This document shows, in pieces, positions 34,387 through 43,466 of a stretch of 64,000 bases of DNA. Origin of the DNA: Bacteroides sp. GM023 (GTDB taxonomy: Bacteria > Bacteroidota > Bacteroidia > Bacteroidales > Bacteroidaceae); the NCBI RefSeq assembly GCF_014750685.1, contig NZ_JAAXGE010000009.1, positions 467,623 to 531,622 of the forward strand, written 5' to 3'. Numbering within the stretch: position 1 is the first letter of the stretch; each line of letters opens with the position of its first letter. The position numbers were made by a program, and so were the translations under genes. The notes below the pieces were generated by a model, which made no database searches, was not told the DNA's origin, and worked only from the letters and a program-made list of their open reading frames with translations.

Positions 34387-35929
34387 TCAGATAAAACAAC
34401 TCATATTGTTAGCCACGGTTTGCCTGACAAGCACAGTCACCTTTGCTCAACAGCAACAATCGCAACAGCAGCAATCGCAACAACTACCGCAGCAGCCGCA
34501 GCAACTACCTCAGCAGCCGGACAGCCTTAACCATTATCTGGAACAGGCCGCCCGTAACAACCCGCAAATCAACTCCGACTTTATGCTCTATAAGGCGTCC
34601 TTGGAGAAGATACCGCAGGCAGGTGCTTTTCCCGACCCCGAACTGGAAATCGGTTTTCTCTTCAAACCGATGGAAACCCTTATGGGAAAGCAAGTCGCAG
34701 ATTTCACGCTGATGCAGATGTTCCCCTGGTTCGGCACCCGCAAAGCTGCTCGTAGCGAAGCATCCGAAATGGCACGTATGGCGTACGAGAAATTCCGTGA
34801 CAGCCGTAACACCCTTTGGTATGAAGTGAAAGCCCAATGGTACCAACTCGCCAACCTGAGCGAGCAGTATAAAACCACAGAAAACAATATCGCCCTGCTT
34901 AAACAACTGGAACAACTGGCTTTGAACCGTTTTTCCGCCCCCTCGGCACAAGGAACACAATCTCCGGCTCCTGCATCTTCCGCATTCGGAAACAGCCAGC
35001 CCGCACAACCGTCTTCGGGAACTGCAATGAGTGGCATGGACGGCATGGGCAGTTCCGCATCTGCTGCGGCTACCAGTTCTCCATCCGCCACCTCCCCATC
35101 ATCCTCCGCCAGTGGAATGTCAGGAATGGGAGCCGGCTCTATGTCCGTAGCATCGGGAGGAATGTCGGACGTACTGCGTATTCAAATGGAACGTGCCGAA
35201 CTTGAAGATAACCTGAAGAACCTTGGTTCTCTTCTCCTGGTGGCGGAAGCGCAATTCAATTCCCTGCTCAACCGCCCGTCAGGAACTCCCGTAGCCGTTC
35301 CCGACTCATTGCAACAACTCGCCTTCCATTTAGACGAACAACAACTGATGGACAGCATCTTTACCCGCAACCCCATGCTTACGATGATTGACGCCGAAGC
35401 GGACGCCTATCGGGCAAAAGCAAAGATGGACAGAAGGATGAGTTACCCAATGATTGGCATCGGCTTGCAATATTCACTGATAAACAAAATGGATCATCCC
35501 ATCGGAATGGCGGATATGAACGGCAAAGATATGGTGATGCCTATGGTAAAAATCAGCCTGCCATTATTTCGCCGTAAGTATAACGCCCAGCAAAGGGAGA
35601 GCGAAAACTACTGGCGTGCCAGCGAACTGAAACGTGACAACGTACAAAACCAACTGCACACCGAGTATATCAGCACCCGTCAACAACTGGAAGATGCGGC
35701 ACGAAAACTGGAATTGTATTCCCGCCAATACGATTTATCTCTTTCCACCTGGCGACTGATTGTCCGTGAATTTTCAGCCGGACGCCAATCCTTGACCGAC
35801 GTCATACAGGTAGAGCGTCAGATGCTCGACTACAAGCTGAAGAAAAGTGAAGCTGTGGCTGCCTACAACACAAGTGTCGCCGCCATAGAAAAATTAATAT
35901 CCACCTCTATAACTCTTGATGACAAATGA
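34367..35929 (+). CDS. cusC: TolC-family outer membrane channel (CusC-like) with Met/Ser-rich insert
   Basis: The 520-residue protein has a signal peptide (ending TVTFAQ) and a Gln-rich stretch (QQQQSQQQQSQQLPQQ) just after it. The TolC helices follow: PEELEIG-like FPDPELEIGFL, QMFPWFGTRKAARSEA and, in the second half, PMVKISLPLFRRKY. Residues about 189-267 are an insert rich in Ser, Ala, Gly, Pro and Met, with repeats such as SGMDGMG and MSGMGAGSMS. The insert lies where one periplasmic helical hairpin would be. Start at 34367 or 34376 (MKTNQIKQ). It completes the tripartite pump with CusA and CusB. Confidence 0.9.
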   Translation: MKTMKTNQIKQLILLATVCLTSTVTFAQQQQSQQQQSQQLPQQPQQLPQQPDSLNHYLEQAARNNPQINSDFMLYKASLEKIPQAGAFPDPELEIGFLFKPMETLMGKQVADFTLMQMFPWFGTRKAARSEASEMARMAYEKFRDSRNTLWYEVKAQWYQLANLSEQYKTTENNIALLKQLEQLALNRFSAPSAQGTQSPAPASSAFGNSQPAQPSSGTAMSGMDGMGSSASAAATSSPSATSPSSSASGMSGMGAGSMSVASGGMSDVLRIQMERAELEDNLKNLGSLLLVAEAQFNSLLNRPSGTPVAVPDSLQQLAFHLDEQQLMDSIFTRNPMLTMIDAEADAYRAKAKMDRRMSYPMIGIGLQYSLINKMDHPIGMADMNGKDMVMPMVKISLPLFRRKYNAQQRESENYWRASELKRDNVQNQLHTEYISTRQQLEDAARKLELYSRQYDLSLSTWRLIVREFSAGRQSLTDVIQVERQMLDYKLKKSEAVAAYNTSVAAIEKLISTSITLDDK

Positions 35930-37572
35930 AAAAGATATATGATATACTTCGCAAGAAACAAGTACTCTACACGCTTATTGCCGTAGGAGGTTTCTTTATT
36001 GGCTGGTTAGTATTCAGCCACCCGTCCACCCCCGTTGCCGTGACCGAAGGACACGAATCCCACAATCACGCAGATGGTGGCGGGCACAGCCATGACTTAG
36101 TACAGGACGAAAGCGGTATATGGACTTGCTCCATGCATCCGCAGATACGAATGGACAAACCGGGGAAATGCCCGATCTGCTCTATGGACTTGATACCTCT
36201 GAAGAAATCCTCTTCGGGCAGTAGCGCTGAAGCAGACCCTTCCGCCATCCAGCTTTCTGATGAGGCTATGGCTTTGGCTGATGTGCAGACTTCCCGTGTG
36301 AGCCGTAAAAATCCTGTAAAGAAAGTCCGCCTGTACGGTAAAATCGCCCCCGATGAACGCAGCCTGCAATCACAGACAGCCTATGTGGGCGGCCGAATCG
36401 AAAAACTGGAAATTGAATTTACAGGTGAAGAGGTACGTGCCGGACAGAGTTTGGCTACTATCTATTCCCCCGAACTATTCACTGCCCAACAAGAACTGCT
36501 GCAAGCTATCAGCATGCAGCAACCGCCATTGATACAGGCTGCCCGTGAGAAACTAAGACTTTGGAACATGACTGACGCGCAAATTGATGCCGTCCAGCAA
36601 TCCGGCAAAGCCTCGCCCACAGTAGAAATAAAGGCGAACACAAGTGGCATTGTCATGGCCAAACGGGTAAACCGGGGTGATTATGTATCCCAGGGCGCAG
36701 TCTTGTTCGATATAGCCAATCTATCCCAGGTCTGGGCTATATTCGACGCCTTTGAAGTTGACTTGCCTTTTTTAAGCAAAGGGGATAAAGTCGAATTTAC
36801 CCTTCCTGCCTTTCCGGGAAGAAAGTTTGCGGGAAAGATTTCCTTTATCGACCCTATCATCAATCCGACCACCCGCACGGCACGTGTCCGTGTGGATGTT
36901 ACGAACCCAAAACAGGAAATGAAACCGGAAATGTATGCTACCGCCGAAGTGAACGCTCCCCTGAAAGGATATAAGGATTTGATTGTCATCCCGCAAACCG
37001 CAGTATTATGGACAGGAAAACGTTCCATCGTCTATGTGCGCCAACCTGATACTTCTGTACCTTCTTTCCTGATGCGTGAAGTCGAACTGGGTCCTTCTCT
37101 CGGTGGTGCCTATGTAGTAATGAACGGCCTTTCGGACGGTGAAGAAGTAGTAACGAACGGAGTTTTCTCTATTGATGCCAGCGCCCAACTGGAAGGAAAC
37201 CCCTCCATGATGAATAACGGCGAAGCAACTGCCCAACCCATGACCGGACACTCGGGACATCATATGCCCGGCATGAATATGGAAGAACATCATACAGCGG
37301 AACCCACCGTCCAGCATGCCATGTTTACCGTGAAAGGCTCGTGTGATATGTGCAAAGACCGCATTGAGAAAGCAGCTTTGAGTGTCAACGGTGTCCAGAC
37401 CGCCCATTGGGATAAAGAGAAGCAAATGGTTCACCTGAATTTTGATTCCGGCAAGACATCGGAAGATGCCATACGGAAAGCAATAGCCAATGCAGGGCAT
37501 GATACGGACAAATACAAAGCGGCTGATTCTGTATATAACCAATTGCCGGGTTGCTGTAAGTATAGAAACTAA
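35926..37572 (+). CDS. cusB: CusB-like periplasmic adaptor with N-terminal metal-binding and C-terminal HMA domains
   Basis: The 548-residue protein has an N-terminal membrane segment, a His-rich stretch (HESHNHADGGGHSHD) and a heavy-metal binding domain (WTCSMHPQIRMDKPGKCPIC). The RND adaptor core (barrel-sandwich, beta-barrel) covers about 110-430. A His/Met-rich linker (GHHMPGMNMEEHH) leads to a C-terminal HMA-like domain with GSCDMCKDRIEKA, the CxxC copper-binding signature. The ATG overlaps the channel stop by 4 bases. It should pick up periplasmic Cu/Ag and pass it to the pump. Confidence 0.92.
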   Translation: MKKIYDILRKKQVLYTLIAVGGFFIGWLVFSHPSTPVAVTEGHESHNHADGGGHSHDLVQDESGIWTCSMHPQIRMDKPGKCPICSMDLIPLKKSSSGSSAEADPSAIQLSDEAMALADVQTSRVSRKNPVKKVRLYGKIAPDERSLQSQTAYVGGRIEKLEIEFTGEEVRAGQSLATIYSPELFTAQQELLQAISMQQPPLIQAAREKLRLWNMTDAQIDAVQQSGKASPTVEIKANTSGIVMAKRVNRGDYVSQGAVLFDIANLSQVWAIFDAFEVDLPFLSKGDKVEFTLPAFPGRKFAGKISFIDPIINPTTRTARVRVDVTNPKQEMKPEMYATAEVNAPLKGYKDLIVIPQTAVLWTGKRSIVYVRQPDTSVPSFLMREVELGPSLGGAYVVMNGLSDGEEVVTNGVFSIDASAQLEGNPSMMNNGEATAQPMTGHSGHHMPGMNMEEHHTAEPTVQHAMFTVKGSCDMCKDRIEKAALSVNGVQTAHWDKEKQMVHLNFDSGKTSEDAIRKAIANAGHDTDKYKAADSVYNQLPGCCKYRN

Positions 37573-37605
37573 CGATTAAACGGATTTCTAAATACCATTA
37601 TTAAT

Positions 37606-37660
37606 ATACCTTGTATGTAGAATATCGAATATAGGATATACATATAAGGTATGTTCTTTT
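37606..37660 (+). terminator. Possible terminator of the metal efflux operon
   Basis: A 14-bp stem with one mismatch (37606-37619 with 37639-37652) is followed by gttctttt. It lies 34 bases after the CusB stop. Confidence 0.55.
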
Positions 37661-37730
37661 CATAAAAATGAGTCCACCTTAAAAAGTTACTTCTTTCTTG
37701 AAGTTGCTATAAACCTTTTAAAGTGGACTC
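37661..37730 (-). terminator. Terminator of the SusC/SusD operon
   Basis: Read on the reverse strand, a long stem (gagtccac at the ends, 37670-37730) with an inner acttc/gaagt hairpin is followed by atttttatg. It lies 37 bases after the SusD stop. The clean ends could also fit a short inverted-repeat element. Confidence 0.65.
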
Positions 37731-37766
37731 AATGTTGCTAACTGTAAAAAACTACAATCTTAATAC

Positions 37767-39338
37767 CTATTTCTGTACATATCCCGGAGTTTGTTCCAAC
37801 AGCGGATTGATATTCATCGTACTGACATCCAGCGGCCACAATAATTTGTGTTCTTCCTTCGTGTCAATCAAGGCTTTAGTGGTTGGATAGTTGGCGGAAG
37901 CTGAGAATACCAATGATTTATGAGACACATCCTGCATACGTACAACGTCAAACCATCGTTTGCCTTCCCACACAAATTCTTTGTCACGCTCATGTAAAAT
38001 AGCCAATTCATTAGCTTCAAAACTTCCGTCGCTGTATTCATGACCGGGATAGTCATCCCCATAAGCACGTTTGCGTACGTCATTGATATAAGTACTGCAT
38101 GATTCATCTAATCCGTTTGCAACTTCAGCCATCATCAGCAGGGCATCCGCATAACGATAAACAATCACATCCGTATCATAAATCCGATTATTATTCGAAT
38201 TAATAGAACCTATGCATTTCTTCAGCACACACCCGAAACTTGTCGCATTCAAATCTTCCTGTGTATAATATTCAAGGAAAGTAGCGTCACGGCGAGTATC
38301 TTCGGCATCATAGGTCGACCAGAAATCATGTGTGTATTCATGGCGGAATACACCACCCGTTCCTTTTAGATTCAATGTGTCGGTTTCTATCCGGTTGCCA
38401 TCGCGTCCATAAACCTGTCCGATAAATACGGCATCTTGATACAGGAACTGACTGCCCCAGTTAGTCGCTTCGCCGTCCGCAAAGTGCAAGGTGAAAATAA
38501 CTTCCTTGTTGTTACGGTTAGAAGTGCTGAAAACACTTTCGAAACTGGATAATAATTCAAATTTACCTATAATCTGATTCAATGCAGTACGGGCAACTTT
38601 CAAATCTTCTGTTCCGGTGGCTGTTTGTCCGGTAATGCTGACTTTGGCAGCCCACATATATATTTCTGCTTTCAGCATTAAAGTCGCTGCTTTAGACCAC
38701 ATCGTCTTATCGTAATTATTCTCTATTGTCACATCCGCATAATTACTCTCTGATTTCTGAATGTCTCCTTTTATAAATTCGAGTGTAGCTCCCGGTGTCG
38801 AACGTTCTACGTAAAACTTGTCTGCCGTCACTTTACCGTTCAGCAATTCCACTTCGGTCACGATGGGGACACCTCCATACGTCTTGTATAACATAAAGTA
38901 ATACAACGCCCTTATACCATATGCCTGAGCCAGATATTGTTTTCTGTTTGTATCATCCAGAAAAGCACACTCATTCTCCACTTTCTGAATAAAGTGATTG
39001 ACCTGCATGATTGGCGAATAAAGACCATACCAGTTGCTGATGCCCGGCCTATCCTGATCTATAACATTCGAACGTAGATTGGCATAATTCAGACTAGTAT
39101 TCTCGGATGAAGTTCCTACACGCTGTGTACCACCGCGTACTTCTCCCAGTACATAGAACATATCATAACTATTTCTCAACTGCGAATGTAGTCCGGTCAT
39201 ATAGCCGTCCACTTGCGCTTCATTATTCCAGTAGTTTCCACTTCCGAAGTAATCCTCGGGAGCCAGATCCAAAGCATCGCACGATGTATAGAGTACGGAT
39301 GTTACGAACAGGGAAACGATGTATATTATTTTTTTCAT
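37767..39338 (-). CDS. SusD/RagB-family outer membrane lipoprotein
   Basis: The 523-residue protein has a lipoprotein signal ending LYTSC and a SusD layout: N-terminal region DALDLAPEDYFGSGNYW, helical TPR-like repeats in the middle and the family C-terminal block (AILHERDKEFVWEGKRWFDVVRM). SusD binds a glycan at the cell surface and caps the SusC pore. It follows the SusC gene by 19 bases. No glycosidase, ECF sigma or hybrid sensor adjoins the pair, so the sugar cannot be inferred. Confidence 0.93.
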   Translation of the reverse strand: MKKIIYIVSLFVTSVLYTSCDALDLAPEDYFGSGNYWNNEAQVDGYMTGLHSQLRNSYDMFYVLGEVRGGTQRVGTSSENTSLNYANLRSNVIDQDRPGISNWYGLYSPIMQVNHFIQKVENECAFLDDTNRKQYLAQAYGIRALYYFMLYKTYGGVPIVTEVELLNGKVTADKFYVERSTPGATLEFIKGDIQKSESNYADVTIENNYDKTMWSKAATLMLKAEIYMWAAKVSITGQTATGTEDLKVARTALNQIIGKFELLSSFESVFSTSNRNNKEVIFTLHFADGEATNWGSQFLYQDAVFIGQVYGRDGNRIETDTLNLKGTGGVFRHEYTHDFWSTYDAEDTRRDATFLEYYTQEDLNATSFGCVLKKCIGSINSNNNRIYDTDVIVYRYADALLMMAEVANGLDESCSTYINDVRKRAYGDDYPGHEYSDGSFEANELAILHERDKEFVWEGKRWFDVVRMQDVSHKSLVFSASANYPTTKALIDTKEEHKLLWPLDVSTMNINPLLEQTPGYVQK

Positions 39339-39357
39339 AATCTGTCTTTTAATGTAT

Positions 39358-42300
39358 TTAGAAAGAAACGTTTATACCAAAAATCACAGTACGGGGCAAT
39401 GGATATCCACCATTGTTGTCCGCCTTTTCGGGAGAGAACAGATGCTTGGCTTCTGTCAGATAACCTAAATTCTGTCCTGTCACGGACAATTCCACATTAC
39501 TCAGTCTGGCTTTCTGTACCCATATGGATGGCAGTCGGTATGATAGAGATAATTCGCGGAGTGACAGGTAATTACCATTATACACAAACATGGAAGAACT
39601 GCGGCAATAATTTCTTTTACCCAACTGGTCGGCCCAGACATAAGTAGGATATTTGGCATTCGGATTATCAGGAGTCCAGGTGTTCTTTGTCTCCTGAATT
39701 GTATTGTAAGTACCTTGTGCACATGCCATAATCCACATTGTTTTCCAATCTACCGCCTTAAATCCTAGGGCATAGTCGAAACGAGCAGATAATGTCAGGT
39801 CTTTCCAGCTTACAGTTGTGTTGATACCACCTGTCCACTTCGGAATAGTATTTCCGACTTTCACCATGTCGTAATCATCAATGACTCCGTCTCCGTTAAC
39901 ATCTTTCCATTTCACATCACCCGGCTGGATAGGCAGTGCATTTGCTTTCTGACTGTCTGATAGTTTGTTGTAACCTTCCGCTCCGCCATACAAAGGACGA
40001 CCCGTAGAACCGTTATTACCGGAAGTGATGTCAACCAGTCCGGCAGGTATTTCATCTTGGGATTTGTAGATACCTTCGGCAATAAACATATACAAATCAC
40101 CCGGACGCTGCCCTTCCTGATAGCCGCTTACCCACATTTTATCGTTTCCGTTACCCGAATAAACCTGATAGGCACTTTGGCGATTCCGTTCCAAGCCATT
40201 GTCAGGTAATGCCACTACCTTATTCTTGTTCAGCGCACCGTTCCAGTTCAGATTCCATTTCCAGTCTTTGCGGTCGATGACGCGGAAAGCCAGTTCGAAT
40301 TCGAAGCCTTGATTTTGAAACTTACCGTTATTGGAAACAACGGAGCTTACTCCTGAAGTTGACGGCACAGTGATATTGGCATATTTGTCACTGGTCAGAC
40401 GATTGTAATAAGTCAGGTTTGCATTGATGCGATTCTCGAGGAAACCGAGGTCGAGTCCCACTTCGAAAGTTCTGGACTTTTCCCACATCAGGTAAGGGTT
40501 GGGGATACTGCCCAAGAGGAAACCTGTTACGCCATTATACGTATTGCTACCATATGAACCTTGAACGGTATAGTTACCTACGAAGTTCTTGTTCACGTTA
40601 CCATTCAAACCAAAACTGGCGCGTAATTTACCAAATGAAAGTATATCGGTTGTGTTTGCCATAAATTTCTCCTTGCTGAAAACCCATCCGGCAGATACAC
40701 CTGGGAATACTCCCCAGCGGTTTTCTTTGGCAAGTTTCGAGTAGCCGTCTTTTCTAAGTACCAGTGAGAGAAGATATTTTGATTGATAATCATAGTTCAC
40801 ACGACCGAAGAATGACATGATACGCTGACGTGAATGCCAGGAGTCAATAGAACGCTTGTTCTCATCCTTCGAAGTGTATTGTAAATCCATGAAATCATCG
40901 GTCGGTGCACCCGAACCGGATGCGTTGAATCCTTTGTTATAAGAATCGTAATATTCGAATCCGACCATCGCATCCAGATAATTATCTTTGTTTATTTGGT
41001 AATTGTAGTTCAATACGGCGTTATAGGTCTGATCCAGTGTGCGGTCATAGCTTGCAGCAGAGCTGCGTGAAGTAACCGTATTACCCGGAGAACTCAAATA
41101 GTCTTTGTTGAAAGATTCGGTTTTCTCTTCCTGATAATACCAGATAGCACCTAACTTCAGAGAAAGTCCTTTCATAAAGTTAATAGTGAACGCTTGGTTC
41201 ATCGTAAACTTATCTGTGTTCTGATCTCTGACGAATTTGTCAAAATTGTATTGTTGATTACCATCGCCGGAGTTAGGACCGAGCAACATTTCTCCGTCCG
41301 CATTGTAACCACGAAAAGTTGGGGGTAATGATAGACAACGCGAAAAGTAATTGGCTTCGGCAGTTTGGGTGGCAGGCAACCCATTCCATGTAGCGTCTGC
41401 AAAGCTGAAACTTGAATTGGAGGTCAGCCATTCTTTCAGCTTGTAATCGGCATTGAATGTGAAGGTGATACGCTTGTACCAGTTGCCATAAGCCGTACCG
41501 TCACTTTTGTTGTATCCTAATCCGGCGTAGTAATTTCCTTTTTCGTTTCCACCGCTGACACTCAAATTGTAATCTTGAGAGAAGGCGGGAGTTTGAACGT
41601 TAAAGTCTGCAATATCAGTATTCTTATAGATCAGTTTATCCCCATATACGGGATCGATCATAGTCTGCCAGCCCTGGTCGAGTAAAAATGCCAGGTTATC
41701 GGCGTACTTCATCGTGCTCCAGATGGCAGAAGACGTTTTATTACCGTCCAGTGGAGTAACTCCGTCACTGGCAAAATAGGCGTTGCCTGTACCATACGGA
41801 GTTGCGCTCGTCAGTCCGCTAAGAGAAGACCATCCTTTCACGGCTGTTCCGTCAGGATGTGTCATATCACTGACATAAGCATTCATGTAGCCCGTACGCA
41901 TCCAGTAAATATAATCTCCGGCATTCAGAAAGTTATAAGAGTTTTTGAAATAGTTCAATCCGAACTTTGCTTTCAGGTTCACTTCCGCTCTTCCACTTTT
42001 TCCGCGTTTGGTTGTGACAAGAATTACACCGTCGTTGGCACGCGCGCCATATATAGCGGTAGCTCCGGCATCTTTCAGTACTTCCATCGACTCTATATCA
42101 TCCGGATTGATGTCGCTTAACGAGGAACGGACTTGCCCGTCAATCAAGATAAGCGGAGAACCCGAACCGTCAAAGTTCGTACCACCACGAAGCACCAAAG
42201 TCGGCGTACTACCCGGATTACCGGAAGTCTGGCTCACGGACAAACCCGCAACTGCTCCTGACAATGCTTGTCCCGGATTGCTGTATAGTCCTTGTTTCAA

Positions 42301-42684
42301 TGTCTCTTCCTTTACTTTGGAAATGGAGTTGGTTACTTTGGTACGCAACTGCTTTCCGCCATAACCTGTCACTACGACTTCATCCAGCATCTCCGAATCC
42401 TCTTTCAATTGAACTCGAACCGAAGTTTTTCCCTTGAGTTCGATGGTCTGCATCTGATATCCGACGTACGAAACTTTGATTTTCCCATTCGGATTCATGT
42501 TTAATGTAAATTTACCATCAACATCGGTAATAGTACCATTTGTAGTACCTACCTCAATTACACTCGCACCAATGATCGGCTCACCAGTGGCATCCGTCAC
42601 CAACCCGCTAATTGATTTTGTTTGTGCCACAACTCCTATAGAGCTGAATAAGCACAACATCAGCAAAAGGATGTTTTTCTTCAT
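39358..42684 (-). CDS. SusC/RagA-family TonB-linked outer membrane protein
   Basis: The 1108-residue protein has a signal peptide (ending GVVAQ), a carboxypeptidase-like regulatory domain (SGLVTDATGEPIIGASV), a TonB-box region (DEVVVTGYG), a plug domain (LVLRGGTNF, PLILIDGQVRS) and a C-terminal beta barrel ending in Phe (NVSF). It imports a substrate bound by SusD, powered by TonB. No anti-sigma-linked extra N-terminal domain is seen, so control through ECF/FecR is not suggested. Confidence 0.95.
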   Translation of the reverse strand: MKKNILLLMLCLFSSIGVVAQTKSISGLVTDATGEPIIGASVIEVGTTNGTITDVDGKFTLNMNPNGKIKVSYVGYQMQTIELKGKTSVRVQLKEDSEMLDEVVVTGYGGKQLRTKVTNSISKVKEETLKQGLYSNPGQALSGAVAGLSVSQTSGNPGSTPTLVLRGGTNFDGSGSPLILIDGQVRSSLSDINPDDIESMEVLKDAGATAIYGARANDGVILVTTKRGKSGRAEVNLKAKFGLNYFKNSYNFLNAGDYIYWMRTGYMNAYVSDMTHPDGTAVKGWSSLSGLTSATPYGTGNAYFASDGVTPLDGNKTSSAIWSTMKYADNLAFLLDQGWQTMIDPVYGDKLIYKNTDIADFNVQTPAFSQDYNLSVSGGNEKGNYYAGLGYNKSDGTAYGNWYKRITFTFNADYKLKEWLTSNSSFSFADATWNGLPATQTAEANYFSRCLSLPPTFRGYNADGEMLLGPNSGDGNQQYNFDKFVRDQNTDKFTMNQAFTINFMKGLSLKLGAIWYYQEEKTESFNKDYLSSPGNTVTSRSSAASYDRTLDQTYNAVLNYNYQINKDNYLDAMVGFEYYDSYNKGFNASGSGAPTDDFMDLQYTSKDENKRSIDSWHSRQRIMSFFGRVNYDYQSKYLLSLVLRKDGYSKLAKENRWGVFPGVSAGWVFSKEKFMANTTDILSFGKLRASFGLNGNVNKNFVGNYTVQGSYGSNTYNGVTGFLLGSIPNPYLMWEKSRTFEVGLDLGFLENRINANLTYYNRLTSDKYANITVPSTSGVSSVVSNNGKFQNQGFEFELAFRVIDRKDWKWNLNWNGALNKNKVVALPDNGLERNRQSAYQVYSGNGNDKMWVSGYQEGQRPGDLYMFIAEGIYKSQDEIPAGLVDITSGNNGSTGRPLYGGAEGYNKLSDSQKANALPIQPGDVKWKDVNGDGVIDDYDMVKVGNTIPKWTGGINTTVSWKDLTLSARFDYALGFKAVDWKTMWIMACAQGTYNTIQETKNTWTPDNPNAKYPTYVWADQLGKRNYCRSSSMFVYNGNYLSLRELSLSYRLPSIWVQKARLSNVELSVTGQNLGYLTEAKHLFSPEKADNNGGYPLPRTVIFGINVSF

Positions 42685-42939
42685 TAGTATTACTTTTTAG
42701 TTAATAAATAAGGGTTAATTAAATATTCGCATAAGTTCAATAAGAACTAATGCCTTTGTAATACCATGGATTGTCAGAGTGAATCAGGACTTGAAGTTTT
42801 GAAAGCACCGAAATATGAATTTAAAACCTGACTCTTTTGCTACCCGACCGGAGATGCAGGATGCTTTCTTGTACATCTCTTATATAAATCGTATTTTTGT
42901 ATATGTATCAGGTATATAGAAAATATTTTTATTAAATAT

Positions 42940-42971
42940 TTTGGTGTTACTAAATAATGTACGTATATTTG
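42940..42971 (+). promoter_or_regulatory. Consensus forward promoter in the SusC upstream region
   Basis: TTTG (42940-42943), a 20-base spacer and TATATTTG (42964-42971) match the consensus. The next proper gene is 500 bases further on, so the transcript may have been the leader of the decayed SusC-like gene or a long leader for the condensin-like operon. Confidence 0.7.
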
Positions 42972-43175
42972 CAACGATTTAGAATAAGAACTATAAATAT
43001 CTACGGTCTATAACCTATGAAACGAAATGAATATAAAAGAAATAATAAACTAAGTTCTTATTGGACTCATCCATTCTATATAAATCACTATACATTTATT
43101 TGAAATATATCACTTGCGAAGAAGCAGCTACTCCTATCAAATCTTCCATTAACTCAATATAATAAGTGAAGGGTA

Positions 43176-43277
43176 GTACAGATAAAACCAATCATCGATA
43201 TGGTAACAGATATTGCTGCCTAAATAGCTGTTGATAGGGACGTTGTAGAAGTGGGTACCACAAAAGATATAACTACT
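43176..43277 (+). pseudogene. Decayed SusC-like N-terminal fragment
   Basis: Translating from 43176 gives VQIKPIIDMVTDIAA, one stop codon (43221), then IAVDRDVVEVGTTKDITT. This aligns without gaps to the start of the nearby SusC protein, AQTKSISGLVTDATG... then ...VIEVGTTNGTIT. Shared residues include VTD, V-EVGTT and the Q-K-I spacing. No further SusC sequence follows, so only the regulatory-domain start survives. The match is short and by eye. Confidence 0.5.
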
Positions 43278-43466
43278 CTAATGATTTTTTTTTGTTCAAA
43301 CATCTGTCATCCCAACTATTGATTCGCATAAATAATAAAAGTCTTAACAGTGAAATTAGGTTTGTTGTTCCATTTGTATTATTTTTGTGATACTTTGTTG
43401 TTTTGCAAAGTTCTTAGTAATAGAGATCTATTGAAGAAGTAATCGTTATTAAAAGACAAAACTAAT

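Larger units (their letters stand above)
42685..43466. other. 782-base intergenic region between SusC and the condensin-like operon
   Basis: No full gene is supported. The region is very AT-rich. It holds a consensus forward promoter at 42940-42971, a 28-codon forward frame starting at 43017 (MKRNEYKRNNK) that has no recognisable product, and a fragment resembling the start of a SusC gene at 43176-43277. The promoter of the reverse SusC gene must also lie here but no clear reverse -7 box was found. Confidence 0.55.

Noticed and set aside
37670..37730. Short inverted-repeat transposable element
   Set aside because: The reverse strand has a T run after the stem and the position is right for a SusC/SusD terminator; no target duplication was found.
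43017..43103. 28-codon forward frame after the promoter at 42940
   Set aside because: No recognisable product and no ribosome site; kept only as part of the intergenic description.
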